Assembly: GCA_900095095.1 (NCBI GenBank)
Contig: FMBT01000333.1
Span: 186,001-250,000, forward strand
Direction of reading: 5' to 3'
Length of the DNA stretch: 64,000 nt
From: Fragilariopsis cylindrus CCMP1102
Lineage: Eukaryota > Bacillariophyta > Bacillariophyceae > Bacillariales > Bacillariaceae
Within the stretch, counting starts at the first letter, position 1; every line of letters begins with the position of its first letter. The notes beneath the pieces are model-generated. The model was not told the DNA's origin and did no database searches. It was given only the letters and a program-made list of their open reading frames with translations. Made by a program: the position numbers and the translations under genes. Positions 10,874-22,310 of the stretch are shown here, piece by piece.

Positions 10874-11056
10874 TACTGAAAGGAGGTACGTAATAACTCT
10901 ACTATGGTTAGGTATTGTAGCTACTGTAGTGCAAATACTTACTAGTCGAAAAACGACTCAACATTACTACATGCATATATTCACATCACCATGTGATCAT
11001 ACAATCCCCCCAGTAAAAGAAATAAAATGACTGAACGGCATTGAGTGAAAATTTAT

Positions 11057-11584
11057 GATACGGTAATTACAATCTTGATGTAACCTTAAATGATACTCCA
11101 GTCACGGTTCAACAATTATTAATTTGATTTAACTAACTTGAAGGGTGCCGGAGCGAAAGAAAATTGTTATGCATGTTTCCGCGCATTTCTCTCGAAAAAA
11201 AGGTTATAGAAGAACGCGAGGTAAAAAGTCGCACATGTCGCTCGTCGATGCGACGGTAATAGCATCTCCTTTCCTTGAATAGGTAACATTGCCATGCCCA
11301 TTATACCATACAGCTGAACATACTCACATACAAGAATACCACGACAAATTATGATATATACCGTAATTACAATCTTGATGCAACCTTAAATGAAACTCCA
11401 GTCACCACGGTTCAAGAATTATTTTGATCTGAACGATCACGTGGATGAAGAAAATTGTTTACTGTGTATGCTTCCCCGCATTCTTCTCGAGAAAAGGAAG
11501 CGAGGTAAAGTGTCACTCACGTCGTCCGATGACGGTAGTTTTATTATAGCTAGCCTCTAGTCAAAGTCAAGGAAAGGCAAAATA
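11057..11584. repeat. direct repeat, two diverged copies about 301 bp apart
   Basis: The word GTAATTACAATCTTGATG recurs at about 11060 and 11361. In both copies it is followed by AACCTTAAATGA, ACTCCAGTCAC, a GAAAATTGTT block, an almost matching TCTCGA(G/A)AAAA stretch and a GACGGTA block. The second copy ends just upstream of the HA-domain frame at 11585, so the duplicated DNA may be an old promoter region. Confidence 0.75.
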
Positions 11585-12209
11585 ATGAGATACCAAAAAT
11601 GGCAAAATGAACGTTGGGATAAAATGTTCCAACGTCTTGTTGCTTACAAAAAGGAATGCAAGTCAACTAGTGTTCCGAAAGGATATACAAAAGATCCCAA
11701 ACTCGCAATGTGGGTACACACTCAGCGAACACAGTGCACAAACCAAGAAGTTTCCGTAGAACGGAAAACGCGTTTGGATTCAATCGGGTTTGTTTGGAAA
11801 CACAATTATTTAGTTCCATGGGAAGAAATGTATCAGCGACTCGTTGCGTACAAGGAAAAAACATAAAACTACTAATGTTCCAAGGAATCATTAAGGACAC
11901 CTAAAACTTGGACAATGGGTGAATCATCAACGAACAAATTACAGTAGCAAAAAATTGTCAATAGAGCGTATCAATTATTTGGATTCGATCGGATTTGTTT
12001 GGGATGCACTTGATTCAAAATGGATGGAAATGTATAGTAAACTGGTTGAGTACAAGAAACAAAAGAAATCAACACGAGTACCACATTATTTCACTGAAGA
12101 TCTTTCCTTTGGGATGTGGGTCTACAATCAAAGATTTGCATATAACAAGGACAATTTGTCCCGAAAGCGCTTGAAACTTCTGAATTCTATTAGTTTTGCT
12201 GCTTCCTAA
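11585..12209 (+). pseudogene. helicase-associated (HA) domain protein, broken
   Basis: The first frame (11585-11866) encodes WDKMFQRLVAYKKECKST, then VP and MWVHTQRTQ, then a second unit starting WEEMYQRLVAYKEK. The continuation at 11919-12209 is in another frame and reads LGQWVNHQR-like, IGFVWDALDSKW, MYSKLVEYKKQKKSTRVP and MWVYNQRF. These are HA-domain units (W-x3-[FM]-x2-L-x2-[YF]-[KR], then VP, then [LM]-x-x-W-V-x-x-Q-R), a family much expanded in diatoms. The A-run at about 11856-11861 has a base too many for the consensus frame, and a TAA follows shortly after, so the middle unit is split. No helicase core is present. I call it a host pseudogene; an unusual splice form is less likely. 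Confidence 0.7.
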
Positions 12210-12889
12210 AACAACGTCCGAAACAGTTTTCCTTATAGTATTAGTAGAAAAGGTCGCCTGCAAAAAAGGCAATCATATTACAATCATGATGATTTTGTTG
12301 TTGATGATGCGATCATTACGTGTACTACAAGTACAAGTAGCTACTTTAATAAAGTTAAATTATAGTAAGTTTTTTTTTTTTCAAGTTTAAAAGCATTAAT
12401 TCTACTTGCATTTGCATTTGCACTTTGCACTACGCGAACCTAGAAAGTTGAAGTAGATGCAACATTCCCATGCCACTGATATACGTACATTATACTGATT
12501 TTTTGCTGACCGACCACAACAACTGATGTATCATCATCTTCTTCTCTCATGTTCAGAACTCATATAGGACTACTGTACGTAATAGCATTGTATTGTCATG
12601 TCACTACTGACTACACTGTTTGCTAGCTTGAATCGTTAATTTATAAAGGTATATAAGTACTCAAGAGAAGCTTCTTTTCAAAATTGAAAGAAGAAACAAA
12701 CGACAATCCTTCACGGGACAAAACGACAACATACAAACACACACAAAAAAGATAATAATACTATCATTAAAAACTCATTTTACAGTAATGATGAAATGGA
12801 ATGATTGGAATTAGTCAACGAAGAAAGGAAAAAAGGAGAAAGAAAAAACACGCACACCATCTATCTGCATCTACTGTACCTCAAGTCAA
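12210..12889. other. intergenic, no gene recognised
   Basis: An AT-rich spacer with a CATTTGCATTTGCACTTTGCA run near 12408. No coding frame is supported. Confidence 0.4.
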
Positions 12890-13150
12890 TTAGCAACGTT
12901 AGTTGCATTTACTGTTAGTCAAAGGCACGAATTCTGTCTTAATGAAGATGGTATATACTCGTGGAAGATTTAGGGCGTAATGCAATAATAGGGCGTGGAT
13001 CTACCCCCACGAGGAATTCTACGAATGACAGCAATACCAGAAAGTAATCCACAGAAATACAAGAACCGTATGACCTGCTGTGTTTTCCCGCCACTACAAT
13101 GCATATGATTCTTCTTAAAAACTATTCTTCCTACTCGTACTATATATATT
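12890..13150 (+). pseudogene. relic of the 3' end of the SPS-repeat protein gene
   Basis: The stretch from about 12908 (TTTACTG, then ATTCTGTCTTAATGAAGATGG) aligns with 16853 onward, the last codons of the intact gene, and still reads FCLNEDGI against FCLDEDGI. The similarity continues past the stop codon into 3' flanking DNA (CTACGAATGA-GCAATA words at about 13018 and 16959, and ATTCTTCCTACTCGTAC against ATTCTTACTACCCGTAC). It appears to be an eroded duplicate that has lost the rest of the gene. Confidence 0.7.
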
Positions 13151-14536
13151 ATGTATCCCCATATACAAAAGATAGTTACATGCTTACTTAACAAATTCCC
13201 GAAAGAATTCTTTAATATTGAATATCTTTCACATTCATTTTTATCCACGATAGTAGTACAAATGTTGGTATTTCTCCTTTTTTATGCACCTCTTGTGGTG
13301 ATTCGGAAATTTGCCTGCCATCCCTATATAACCTCACAGAATTTCTCCCCAGAGACCAAATTTGACCGCACCGCTTCCTTTCTATTTTTCGTACAGACAT
13401 CTATAATTCGTCTTGTAAGTCTGTATTAAACAGATCAACATCAATGAAGGTATGGTCGAATAAATTGTCACTGTCATGTTGATGGAATAGTTTTCCATTT
13501 AAATTCATTGATAATTTTCAGAAGTTTCCTGTTGCGAGGTATTGCGCGCAGTAACACTAATTGCTCCTTCAAGTGGGATCGTAAACAAGCGGACACACCC
13601 CAAATCATGTGAAATAAGCACAACTTTTGGAGTCAGTCTTTCCAGCGGAGTGTTGAAACAGATTACATGTAGAAGTAATGGGTGGGTTCTGGTGGTTGTT
13701 TTATATTGTTTGGTTGACAGAAATAGATAAAATAAATATGCACAGCCAAAATGGAACAGGGGTAAACGAATACCAGTGATAGACATCACTATCTGTTTAT
13801 ACCCCCATTGCATATAAAATAAGCACACCCAAATGGAACACAATATTATTGTTCCACTATTTTATTACAAGCAGAAGATTACAAGAATTGCACAACAACT
13901 TCTCACCACACGGCATTGCAGTTCTGGTTCTTGTTGTTTCATACTGAGTTTAGGGTCACACGAATAGTTAGAATCAGTATGAGCCATGCGCCTATATTGT
14001 AGTGGATCCATCCACCAGTATTACTATTTACATTCAAAGCTACTCTAGCTGTGTGATTTTGTAAGAAAAGAAAATAAGCACGACTCGACACGTAACTCCT
14101 CAACGGACGGTAATATTAATGAGGCTTATGCGCGGTCGCTATCTAAGTTTGTGTACCCGTAAAAATTAATTCTATTTATAAGGCATATTTGTAATTTTGT
14201 GTTGGCGATAAATTAAGCACTCTCGGCTCACATTTTTAATCTTCGCTTTCCGGTAATGTAATCTTCGGCACTCCAATCTACTCATTCCTTTACTGCTCTT
14301 GCTCGTACTACTACGTCTACTATTTCAGGCTTCTCGTTTGCATCTTTACTTTAGCAAAACAACATACCTTTGGGTGTCATTCGATTCATTCATTAATACG
14401 TTCCGTCCGCCTTTTATTCATAATCTATCGATTCTTTTTCTTCATCATGACGATGGCGACGACGACAACAACGACAACAACAACAACAACGACGATAACG
14501 ACGACGACAATAAAAGCTTCATCGTCCTCTTCTAAA
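13151..14536. other. intergenic, no gene recognised
   Basis: Short frames on both strands (for example minus 13505-13843) lack domains. Two related phrases, AAATAAGCACA near 13612 and 13816 with GGAACA words nearby, suggest a small old repeat. The last part is probably the leader of the gene at 14537 and holds a GACGACAACAACGAC triplet tract. Confidence 0.4.
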
Positions 14537-16939
14537 ATGGTATCATTTGTATTATTATTTCCTACCGCTATATTATTAATGGCAGGAACAGCATCGGCAC
14601 AAACAGAAACACAACCACAGCAAAAAACGTTAAGTAATATCCTTCCGAAATTTCCTGAAAATCGGTTTGTACCGTGGTCTAATTTAGATGAGATAACAAA
14701 GGATTATGCAGAAGGTAATTTATTCTATACAGAAGAAACATGGAATAATATTTTAACTAATAGCATCGAACGGATGCCATATGCCGAAATTATGAATCTA
14801 CTAGGACTAGAGGATAGAAACAATACCAACAACAATCGATGGACAAATACTATTGATGCATTGCATCATGTTGCAATTGACGACCTTACGTGGGACTGTT
14901 GGATAAATCACTATGTGGCGAATACGTGGGAAGATTTGCGAGATTATCATAATGTTTCCTGGGCATTTGAGTTACTAGGTTGGAGTGAATCGACTTGGCG
15001 ATCAGACGATGAAAATGACTGGCCGGATTCTGAATTAAAATTTTATGCGGAATTGAATTCTAATGAACAATTAGGTGCAAGAAGAATCTGTTGTCCTGCT
15101 GAAGTATGGGATGGTAAATCATTAACAGAATGGGAATACAATGAGGATGGTGTATCAGCTGTACAATTATCAATAGAAATGTCATCAAGTACAAACAATC
15201 AAATAGCAGCAACGCCTATAATTGAAGACGCCAGTAATCCTACATCATCTCCAAACCCTACTGATCAACCAACAGAGTATGTACGTAAAACGATTATACC
15301 AACGATTGCACCGACAAAGATTCCTTCCAGTCCACCAAGTTTTATACAACAATCTTCTAAGCAACCAATATCGCCAAGCGGGGGAGGTTCGTCCATCTTC
15401 TCCGGTTGGGGCGGAAACAGAGACAGCAGCGATGATGAAGATGACGCGGAGGCCCTTACTATAACCCCTTCAACTATGCCGAGTGATAGTCCCACAGGAA
15501 GTTACTTTCCTAGTGCATTTCCTTCTGGTGGCCCATCATTAAGTGCCATTCCTAGGAATACCCCAACCGATTCTCTCACAGCTCCACCAACGTCGAGTCC
15601 AACCTCATCCCCTAGTGAAACACCAAGTACATCTACGCCCAGTGCTATGCCTAGTGACTTCCGTAGTATGGAGCCTACTCCTTTACGGTCGAAAAGTCCG
15701 TCCGAAACACCAGCATCATCACCTTCAGACGTTCCCACAATATCACCATCTACATCGCCTACTGCTTCGCCTTCGACATCACCTACTAGTTCGCCATCCT
15801 CACCTCCCACTGCCTCACCAAGTTCGAAACCCAGTATTGCACCTAGCGTTACACCAACGGATGGTCCTAGTGGTGATCCTAGTCTCGCACCTAGTTCGCC
15901 CCCAACTGCATCACCTTCTGCACGTCATTCATCGACACCTAGTGCGTCACCAAGTGTATCACCAAGCTCAAGGCCGACAGGATCACCAAGCTCAAACCCG
16001 TCCGGTAGCTTCTATCCAAGTTCTGCACCAAGTTATGTTCCTACTAAAAGTTTTGCACCGACTTCATCACCAAGTACAACTCCAACAGGATCTCCTTCGA
16101 AATCACCTACTAGTTCGCCGTCTATATCACCAACAAGATATCCCTCATCGTCGCCTACTGCATCACCATCGGTATCTCCGACGTCATCGCCGTCTGCGGC
16201 ACCGAGTGTTACTCCAACAGATGGACCTAGCGGAGATCCATCGGATTTTCCCACGGCATCACCTTCCGAATCACCTTCTCGTAGTTCATTTCCTTCATCG
16301 GTGCCAAGTGTTAGTCCCACGAAAAGTCCCGCACCATCTGATACACCATCCGACCTACCATCGGATGGTCCAAGTTCATATCCTTCCACGTCTCAAAGTT
16401 CACCACCAAGTGCCTCTCCAAGTGTCGCACCGTCAGCGTCACCAAGTACTGCCTTATCTGATTTTCCTAGTCTTGAGCCTAGTGCTACACCAACAGTGTC
16501 ACCAAGTTTAATGCCAAGTGACTTACCTAGTGGAAGTCCTACAATATTTGTTTGTAAGGTAAACTTTACACTGGTACTATTAACAGACAAGTATCCTGTT
16601 GAAACATCATGGTCTTTAACAAATATATTTACAAGTGAAGTTGTTGGTGAAGGATCGGGATATCAGAATGACAATGAGGAGCATGTGGAGCTGGTATGTT
16701 TATTTTATAATAATTGTTATGTATTTGAAATACTTGACAAATGGGATGATGGTATATGCTGTGGTAATGGACCAGGTAGTTATGCAGGGTTTTTGACATA
16801 TGAGGATGAGTCAGCAATAAATTTACCCATCCCTGGTTTAAATGGTGGTGCATTTACTGATAGCGAACGACATAGATTCTGTCTTGATGAAGATGGTATA
16901 CTCGTAGAAGGATTAGGACGCAGTGCAGCAACGCCATAG
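14537..16939 (+). CDS. secreted SPS-repeat protein with N-terminal W/L-rich domain and C-terminal GDGICC-like domain
   Basis: I place the start at 14537 (MVSFVLLFPTAILLMAGTASA), because the 30 codons upstream are a poly-Thr run from a triplet repeat and the signal peptide begins here. The mature N-terminal part (about 200 residues) contains ELLGWSESTWRSDDE and an EQLGARRICCPAEVWDG repeat, a module seen in many diatom and other protist secreted proteins. The middle (about residues 240-670) is a long run of three- and four-residue SPS/TPS/PSASP units, typical of rigid, glycosylated wall-associated stalks. The C-terminal domain has VCKVNFTL, CYVFEILDKWDDGICCGNG and SYAGFLTYED, a Cys-containing beta-sandwich-like module found with such stalks. 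The likely location is the cell surface or frustule-associated matrix. No enzyme motif is seen. Confidence 0.85.
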   Translation: MVSFVLLFPTAILLMAGTASAQTETQPQQKTLSNILPKFPENRFVPWSNLDEITKDYAEGNLFYTEETWNNILTNSIERMPYAEIMNLLGLEDRNNTNNNRWTNTIDALHHVAIDDLTWDCWINHYVANTWEDLRDYHNVSWAFELLGWSESTWRSDDENDWPDSELKFYAELNSNEQLGARRICCPAEVWDGKSLTEWEYNEDGVSAVQLSIEMSSSTNNQIAATPIIEDASNPTSSPNPTDQPTEYVRKTIIPTIAPTKIPSSPPSFIQQSSKQPISPSGGGSSIFSGWGGNRDSSDDEDDAEALTITPSTMPSDSPTGSYFPSAFPSGGPSLSAIPRNTPTDSLTAPPTSSPTSSPSETPSTSTPSAMPSDFRSMEPTPLRSKSPSETPASSPSDVPTISPSTSPTASPSTSPTSSPSSPPTASPSSKPSIAPSVTPTDGPSGDPSLAPSSPPTASPSARHSSTPSASPSVSPSSRPTGSPSSNPSGSFYPSSAPSYVPTKSFAPTSSPSTTPTGSPSKSPTSSPSISPTRYPSSSPTASPSVSPTSSPSAAPSVTPTDGPSGDPSDFPTASPSESPSRSSFPSSVPSVSPTKSPAPSDTPSDLPSDGPSSYPSTSQSSPPSASPSVAPSASPSTALSDFPSLEPSATPTVSPSLMPSDLPSGSPTIFVCKVNFTLVLLTDKYPVETSWSLTNIFTSEVVGEGSGYQNDNEEHVELVCLFYNNCYVFEILDKWDDGICCGNGPGSYAGFLTYEDESAINLPIPGLNGGAFTDSERHRFCLDEDGILVEGLGRSAATP

Positions 16940-17095
16940 CCTCTACCCCCCACCATCTACGAATGATGGCAATAACAGAAGATAACGAGGAGAAGGAGAC
17001 GAAACAGCCGCCTTCCTACAACGTACAGTAATTGCCGCTGACATCAACGAACAGAACCCGTTATTTAAAAGAGAATTCTTACTACCCGTACTCTA

Positions 17096-17287
17096 CTTCC
17101 TCCAGCGAGCGCTAATTGTCACGCGCGCTATCGTTTGAAAACGCTCAAACCTTAAAATATTAAGATCTACTCACAAAATAGAGGGTTAAAGTTACAAGTT
17201 TCCCTCATCCTCCTTGCAAATTTCGTCGTTGAACGTGTTAATTACGCGCTAAATTTTCAATCGATAGCGCGCGTACGCTGGAGGAAG
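17096..17287. mobile_element. short TA-flanked inverted-repeat element (MITE), 192 bp
   Basis: The ends are CTTCCTCCAGCG and CGCTGGAGGAAG, exact inverted repeats. The inverted similarity continues inward around CGCGCGCTATCG and CGATAGCGCGCG. TA lies on both sides (17094-17095 and 17288-17289), as expected for a Tc1/mariner-type target duplication. There is no coding capacity. It sits between the SPS-repeat gene and the DENN gene. Confidence 0.8.
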
Positions 17288-17473
17288 TACCTAGCTATTT
17301 GTTACAATAGATTTCATGCCTAACGAAATTTTGATAATATAGTATTTACAGTCTGTAACATTATGAATATGATTTGTATTTACAGTAGCAATAATAGCAG
17401 TAGTACACGTTATTGTAGCACAGACATGTATCTATTTACATTCACAATGACTCGATTCACTCATTTTTTATTA

Positions 17474-18428
17474 TTAAGTACAACTCAAAAATGCTGAACA
17501 TAATGTACCATCCCAAAACAGCTTCCATGATGAAACAGTATCGTTTGTGATACATTCTTCTTTGACGAGATGGTCGGGAAATCGTCGATCGTGACAATGT
17601 ACACGACCTTTCTTTAGACCGACAACACACGGTTGTTGTGGAACAATAATGGTAGGCTCTCGCCATTGTATTGAATCTAATAACGGTGTTGTTGTTGTTG
17701 ATATTTTTGATGTAGATTTCGTGTTGCTTTTGTTTTTGATCGTCGTTTTATTGTTACCACCAAATGTACCACCACCAACTTCAATGGCACCACCACTGTG
17801 CTTGATAATGTGCTCATCAAATAATCTTCGACGACGGATCGAACTTATATCTTGTTGTGACAGGAAAATCTCAAACATCTGACTTGTTATTATCATTCGG
17901 ACATATTCTCCTTGACGATGTCCCAAATTTAGACTCTTTATAAATCGTTTTTCGTCGATTCGTTGCGTTTCATTGTCAACAAAAAACTTGTACCGTGCTA
18001 ATGTCGTAACAAAAAATTTCAGAAAACATTGTCGGACACGTTTCGATGTATTACTATTATGATCAACAAAATATAAATTTGCAGCAATTTTATCTTGTCG
18101 ATTCAATACATCATCTTCACCACCTAATAATTGTAAAGTCGTCCGTGCTGCGTATTGACTCGGTGTTGCATAATCGACACCAAAGGTAGCCATAAATCTA
18201 GTACAGTAGAAAGGCAAAAAAAAGATGAGGACGGGGACGTGACGTGACGATAAGTGACATGACAGTACAATGTAAGACGAATTAAGAGAAACACGAGCAC
18301 ATTATAGAATATACGTACCTATCAGCATGTGCCTGCATAGATCGACCTTGTCTTTTCAATTGAACTACAAAATCTGAATCTTGACTTGTATTACTATCAC
18401 GAGATGACTTTGTCGCACTATCTCGTCG

Positions 18429-18464
<36 letters not shown>

Positions 18465-20837
18465 CGTAGGTTCAGCAGTAACGACCGTATCGTCTTCGTC
18501 AACGGTAGTAGTATCTTCAGCACATGGGAATTGCTGCATCAATTCATCCAGTGAGATACCACAAAGAACAATATCATTGTCTTGTTCTTGTTCATCGTCG
18601 TCATTATCGCAATTTTTCTTGTTCTTGTTCTTTTTGTCCTTGTTTTTCTTCTTCTTTGTCTTCATATGAGATGGAATAAAATTATAATCATTCCATTGTA
18701 CTGAACCACTTCGATTTCCATTTCCACTACCATTACTACCACTACTCCGTGGTGGTACTTTTCCTGCTTGTGATAAAATATACTTTCGTGGTGTCGGTGT
18801 ATAGTCGACAGCATTATCAAATAACTTGGTACGTTGTGCATAGGGTGGTCGACAAGAATTATTTAATTCCACTGATCGATCACCAATCGTGATATTCCCT
18901 TTAATACCTGTTACCGTTGGTAAATAGAATGGATCGACAATTTCTTCTAATTCTACCATTAATCTCATAGAGGCATTTTGTGGTAATGCTGGTAATACAG
19001 GAAGTTCTTCTGGTTTAACATTACTATTACCATTAACATTATTCCCTTGTTGGTGTTGTTGTTGTTGTTGACGTAAAAAATACATTCGATTAGGATCATT
19101 TTCTTTAAATCCTAAATGGATGGTATCGGTATCAATATCTACCCATACTACACCAGCTGGATGATTCTGTGATCCCATTTGATTATTTGAATTTGAATTT
19201 GGTTTGTTGTTATTGATGACACCAATTAAATAGGGCACGGGAGCATCTAAGATATCGAAGACCGACTCATTATTGGGAAGGACTGGTATATATATTCCCT
19301 GCCATTGCAATGGAAATAATAGGGACAAAATTGCTTCGGAGATGGGTGTTAATAAGGATGCTGTCTCGACACTATTACAGGCTATCACCACTTTTCCTTC
19401 TTGTAATAATGTTGCCCAAATCACTAATATATTACTTAAAGACAATGTACGAAATAATGGTTCCATGGAGACATCTAATAATGGTAATTTATTGGGTGGT
19501 GGTTGTTCTAATCGTAACGTTGGTGTAGGTTTTAAGTTTGTTGTTGTTGCTGCTGCTAACCACGACCTCCATTCAACAACACTGTAATTATCATTGATTG
19601 TACTTGGTAATGGTATATCCTTCATAATATGTGCAATATAACGTTCCAATGGTAGTGGGGATAGACCCGATTGGACGGTATAAAATAATTCTTTTAATAT
19701 AGTCGATTGTGCTTGAAAAAATGGATAATGAGATAATACTACTAAACATTTGGGTACCATCCAATAATATGATACTTCTTCTTCAATATCGTCGTTACTT
19801 TCGTTGTTGTCGTCATTCTCATCGCCGTTAATTGTCACTTCTTTATTGTCTTCTTCTTCTTCCTTCATCGACGTGGATTCGTCCTCCCACCAATTGGTAC
19901 GTGTTGTTGTTGTAGTAGGTGGCACTGATACTGATACTGGTACTTCTACAGCTACGGTTGTGGATAAAGCTGTTTCCATCTTTTCTTTCCTCTTTTCTAA
20001 TTTTTGTTGTACCTTTTCGACAATATTTTCTTGTTTCATCTTCCTCTTTCTCTTCATGACTTGTTGTTGTGGTTGTGGTTGTGGTGGTTGTTGTACTCTC
20101 ATTATTTTTTCATAGACAGTGAGTGTAGTACAATATAATCGATGACCGGATCCAGATGTTAGGACCATACTACATAACGATGGTTCGGGTACATTTTTAT
20201 GATGATGATATTTGACATTGCTGACTTTGTTATTATTGGAGGATTCCTTTTTCTTATTATTCTTCTTCATCTTCTTTACCTTGGAAGATGACGACGACGA
20301 CACTGGTTGATTAAGACTATTTGTGGTTGTTTTATAACATTGGATTGGTTGTACATCACCACTCTTTGGAAAACAAAAGGAGGGTAAATGAATTGGAAAT
20401 TCCATATCCGTATGATTTTCTTTGGGATAACGATCTAATAATACCGGTACAATATTACGATCACTGGCATTAGTATTTGCATTCTTGTTTTTCTTATCTG
20501 TCTTGTTCTTGTCGGTGACAGCAGCAGCGGGTGCAGCAGCAGCAGCAGCAGCAGGAGTAGAACTCTTTTCTTCTTGTCCATGTTCATGTTCATGTTCAGG
20601 TAGTAGTTTCACATTATTTGGATCTAATCCAACAATACAAAAATAATCTAACCATCGATCGGGTAGTAGTCCAGAGGAGGAGGAAGAAGAAGAAGAAGAA
20701 ACTGCTGCGTCCTGATTGTTGTTCCTCATAGCTGCTGCTGTTGCTGCTGTTGCATCTGCTGTTGCTGCTGGTTTTGTTTTAATTCCTTTTGTTGTTGTTA
20801 TTGTTGGTACTTTCTCGAATAACTTCATCATCATGAT

Positions 20838-20868
<31 letters not shown>

Positions 20869-21113
20869 CCACCGGCAGTAGTAGTCGAAACAACTGTATC
20901 ATTACAATTATCATTAGCTTTATTCTTATTAGCTTTATTATCGATCTTTTTTGTTTCTACTACAACTGCTACTGCAGCAACTTTTTTTCTATTCCTTCTA
21001 CTACTACTACTAATACTACTACTACTACTAATACTGTTAGTAGTAGTATTCTTGCCAGTTATTGTGCCATTATTGACGGAAGGTAGAAACATGTTTGTTA
21101 AAAACGACGTCAT
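17474..21113 (-). CDS. DENN-domain protein (Rab exchange-factor family), two exons
   Basis: Exon 1 is 21113-18319 and exon 2 is 18197-17474. The 121-bp intron begins GTACGT and ends CTAG; joining gives ADR-FMATFG in frame (1172 residues). The first half is low complexity (poly-Gly, poly-Ser, poly-Ala from triplet repeats). The u-DENN part covers about residues 246-460 (LPSFCFPKSGD, SGSGHRLYCTTLTVYE, MVPKCLVVLSHYPFF). The c-DENN part includes LVIWATLLQEGKVVIACNS and LLFPLQWQGIYIPVLP near 560-625, then VPYLIGV and VWVDIDTD. Exon 2 carries the d-DENN part, including RVRQCFLKFFVTTLARYKFF and a FLSQQ block. DENN proteins activate Rab GTPases in membrane traffic; the Rab partner cannot be read from sequence. 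The exon 1 frame alone would run on to a stop in the intron at 18282. Confidence 0.88.
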
Positions 21114-21239
21114 TATTAAAAACTACTGTATCGTCGCTTTATTATCCTAGCTTCTCTAATAGATATAATATGACTTCGAGCTGGTTTGCGGTTGTGTTCG
21201 TAATGAGTACAGTAGGAGTGTAGTTTGCCTTCTCTATTG

Positions 21240-21640
21240 TCGTTGCTTCCGTTTTGTTTTGTTGGTGGTGATTTTTTTTGCTTGCTTGCTACTAACGTTA
21301 CCTGGACAGAGTTACAGTACAATATATTAAAATGAATGAATGAATTGACGTTGAGATCGTTCGTTTTACTTGTGAACACAGTACTGTACTGTACTGTGTA
21401 GATCGATATTTTGACACGTTTGAGCTGTTCCTTCTTATCGCGCACTTCGATGTGACAGAGATACAAGTACAAATAAATAATACAGTAGGAGAGGACTACT
21501 GTAGTACTGTAAAGTACTAGTATATATATGTTGTACTAAAAGGTGATGATTGCTATGTCGTGAGTGGACTACAGTACAGTACGACGCACGAATGACTGAC
21601 TCGAAAAAATAATCCTTCGCTTCATTTCTTTTGTTTTTCT
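21240..21640. repeat. segmental duplicate (empty-site copy)
   Basis: This stretch matches 25480-26160 over its length, with the shared phrases TTGACGTTGAGATCGTT, GATATTTTGACACGTTTGAG, AAGTACTAGTATATATATG (slightly shorter in the other copy) and GACGCACGA. It lacks the 358-bp element present in the other copy and has a single TA at 21502-21503 where the element would sit. CTGTACTGTACTG simple sequence has expanded only here. Confidence 0.88.
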
Positions 21641-22310
21641 TCGCTCTTATTTTTTCAGAATATTATTTATTAATTTATTATTTTATGATGATCCATCGGT
21701 CGATCGTATATTTTTTGTCTGTGCTTTTACTCGCGCACGTTAAGTGGAATGGAATGAATCAATCGACTGAGACAATACTGTTGGTACTGTACTGTACTTC
21801 AGTACCTGTAGTATTTATATTGAAAGAAAGGATTTTATCAATATTTCAATCGTAAGCTTTTTGAATGAATGAATCAATTAATATCTTTTGAACCCAACCA
21901 CTTATCATAAGTGAAGCAAGCGCATGTCATGCCCCCTGTCCTCTGATAAGCGCGAACAACAGGTAAGCGCTAATAAAACTGGTAATGAGCCCGAAAGAGG
22001 AGTGTCATTAAAAGAAGAAGAAATGGAATGGGCGAAAAGGCTTGAACGATTGAAGGATGACAACTACAGTCCTCGAAAAGAATCAATCGCTCATTTCTTT
22101 TTCTTTCATCTTGTTTCTTCAGTTCATAGTATATTTATTATTTTTATTATTTATCGACGGTCGAACAGTACAGTGTGTGTGTACTGTATGCTTTTACTCA
22201 CGCACCTTAAGTGGAATGAATCACCTAAGACACTACTACTATTGGTAATATATTTAGTGAAAAGAGAGAGTTTTATCAATTTCAATCCCAGCTTTTGTAC
22301 CCACCTATAA
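21641..22310. repeat. diverged direct repeat, two copies about 460 bp apart
   Basis: The block TGCTTTTACTCGCGCACGTTAAGTGG-like at about 21721-21746 recurs as a near copy at about 22189-22213. Similar flanks are shared upstream (TTCTTCAG/TTTTTCAG and a CGGTCGA word) and downstream (TTTTATCAAT, TTTCAATC, AGCTTTT, ATAAGTGAA). No protein is supported, although a 128-codon frame covers 21924-22310. Confidence 0.65.

Noticed and set aside
15502-16511. Long frames on both strands within the SPS-repeat gene
   Set aside because: Repeats of period 9-12 bp leave other frames open; only the plus frame has a signal peptide and conserved end domains.
17474-18217. A separate gene on the minus strand
   Set aside because: Its first residues are intron, and from 18197 it continues the DENN protein in frame as the d-DENN exon.
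21924-22310. 128-codon frame as a gene
   Set aside because: Its second half lies in a diverged direct repeat and it has no domain or intron signals.
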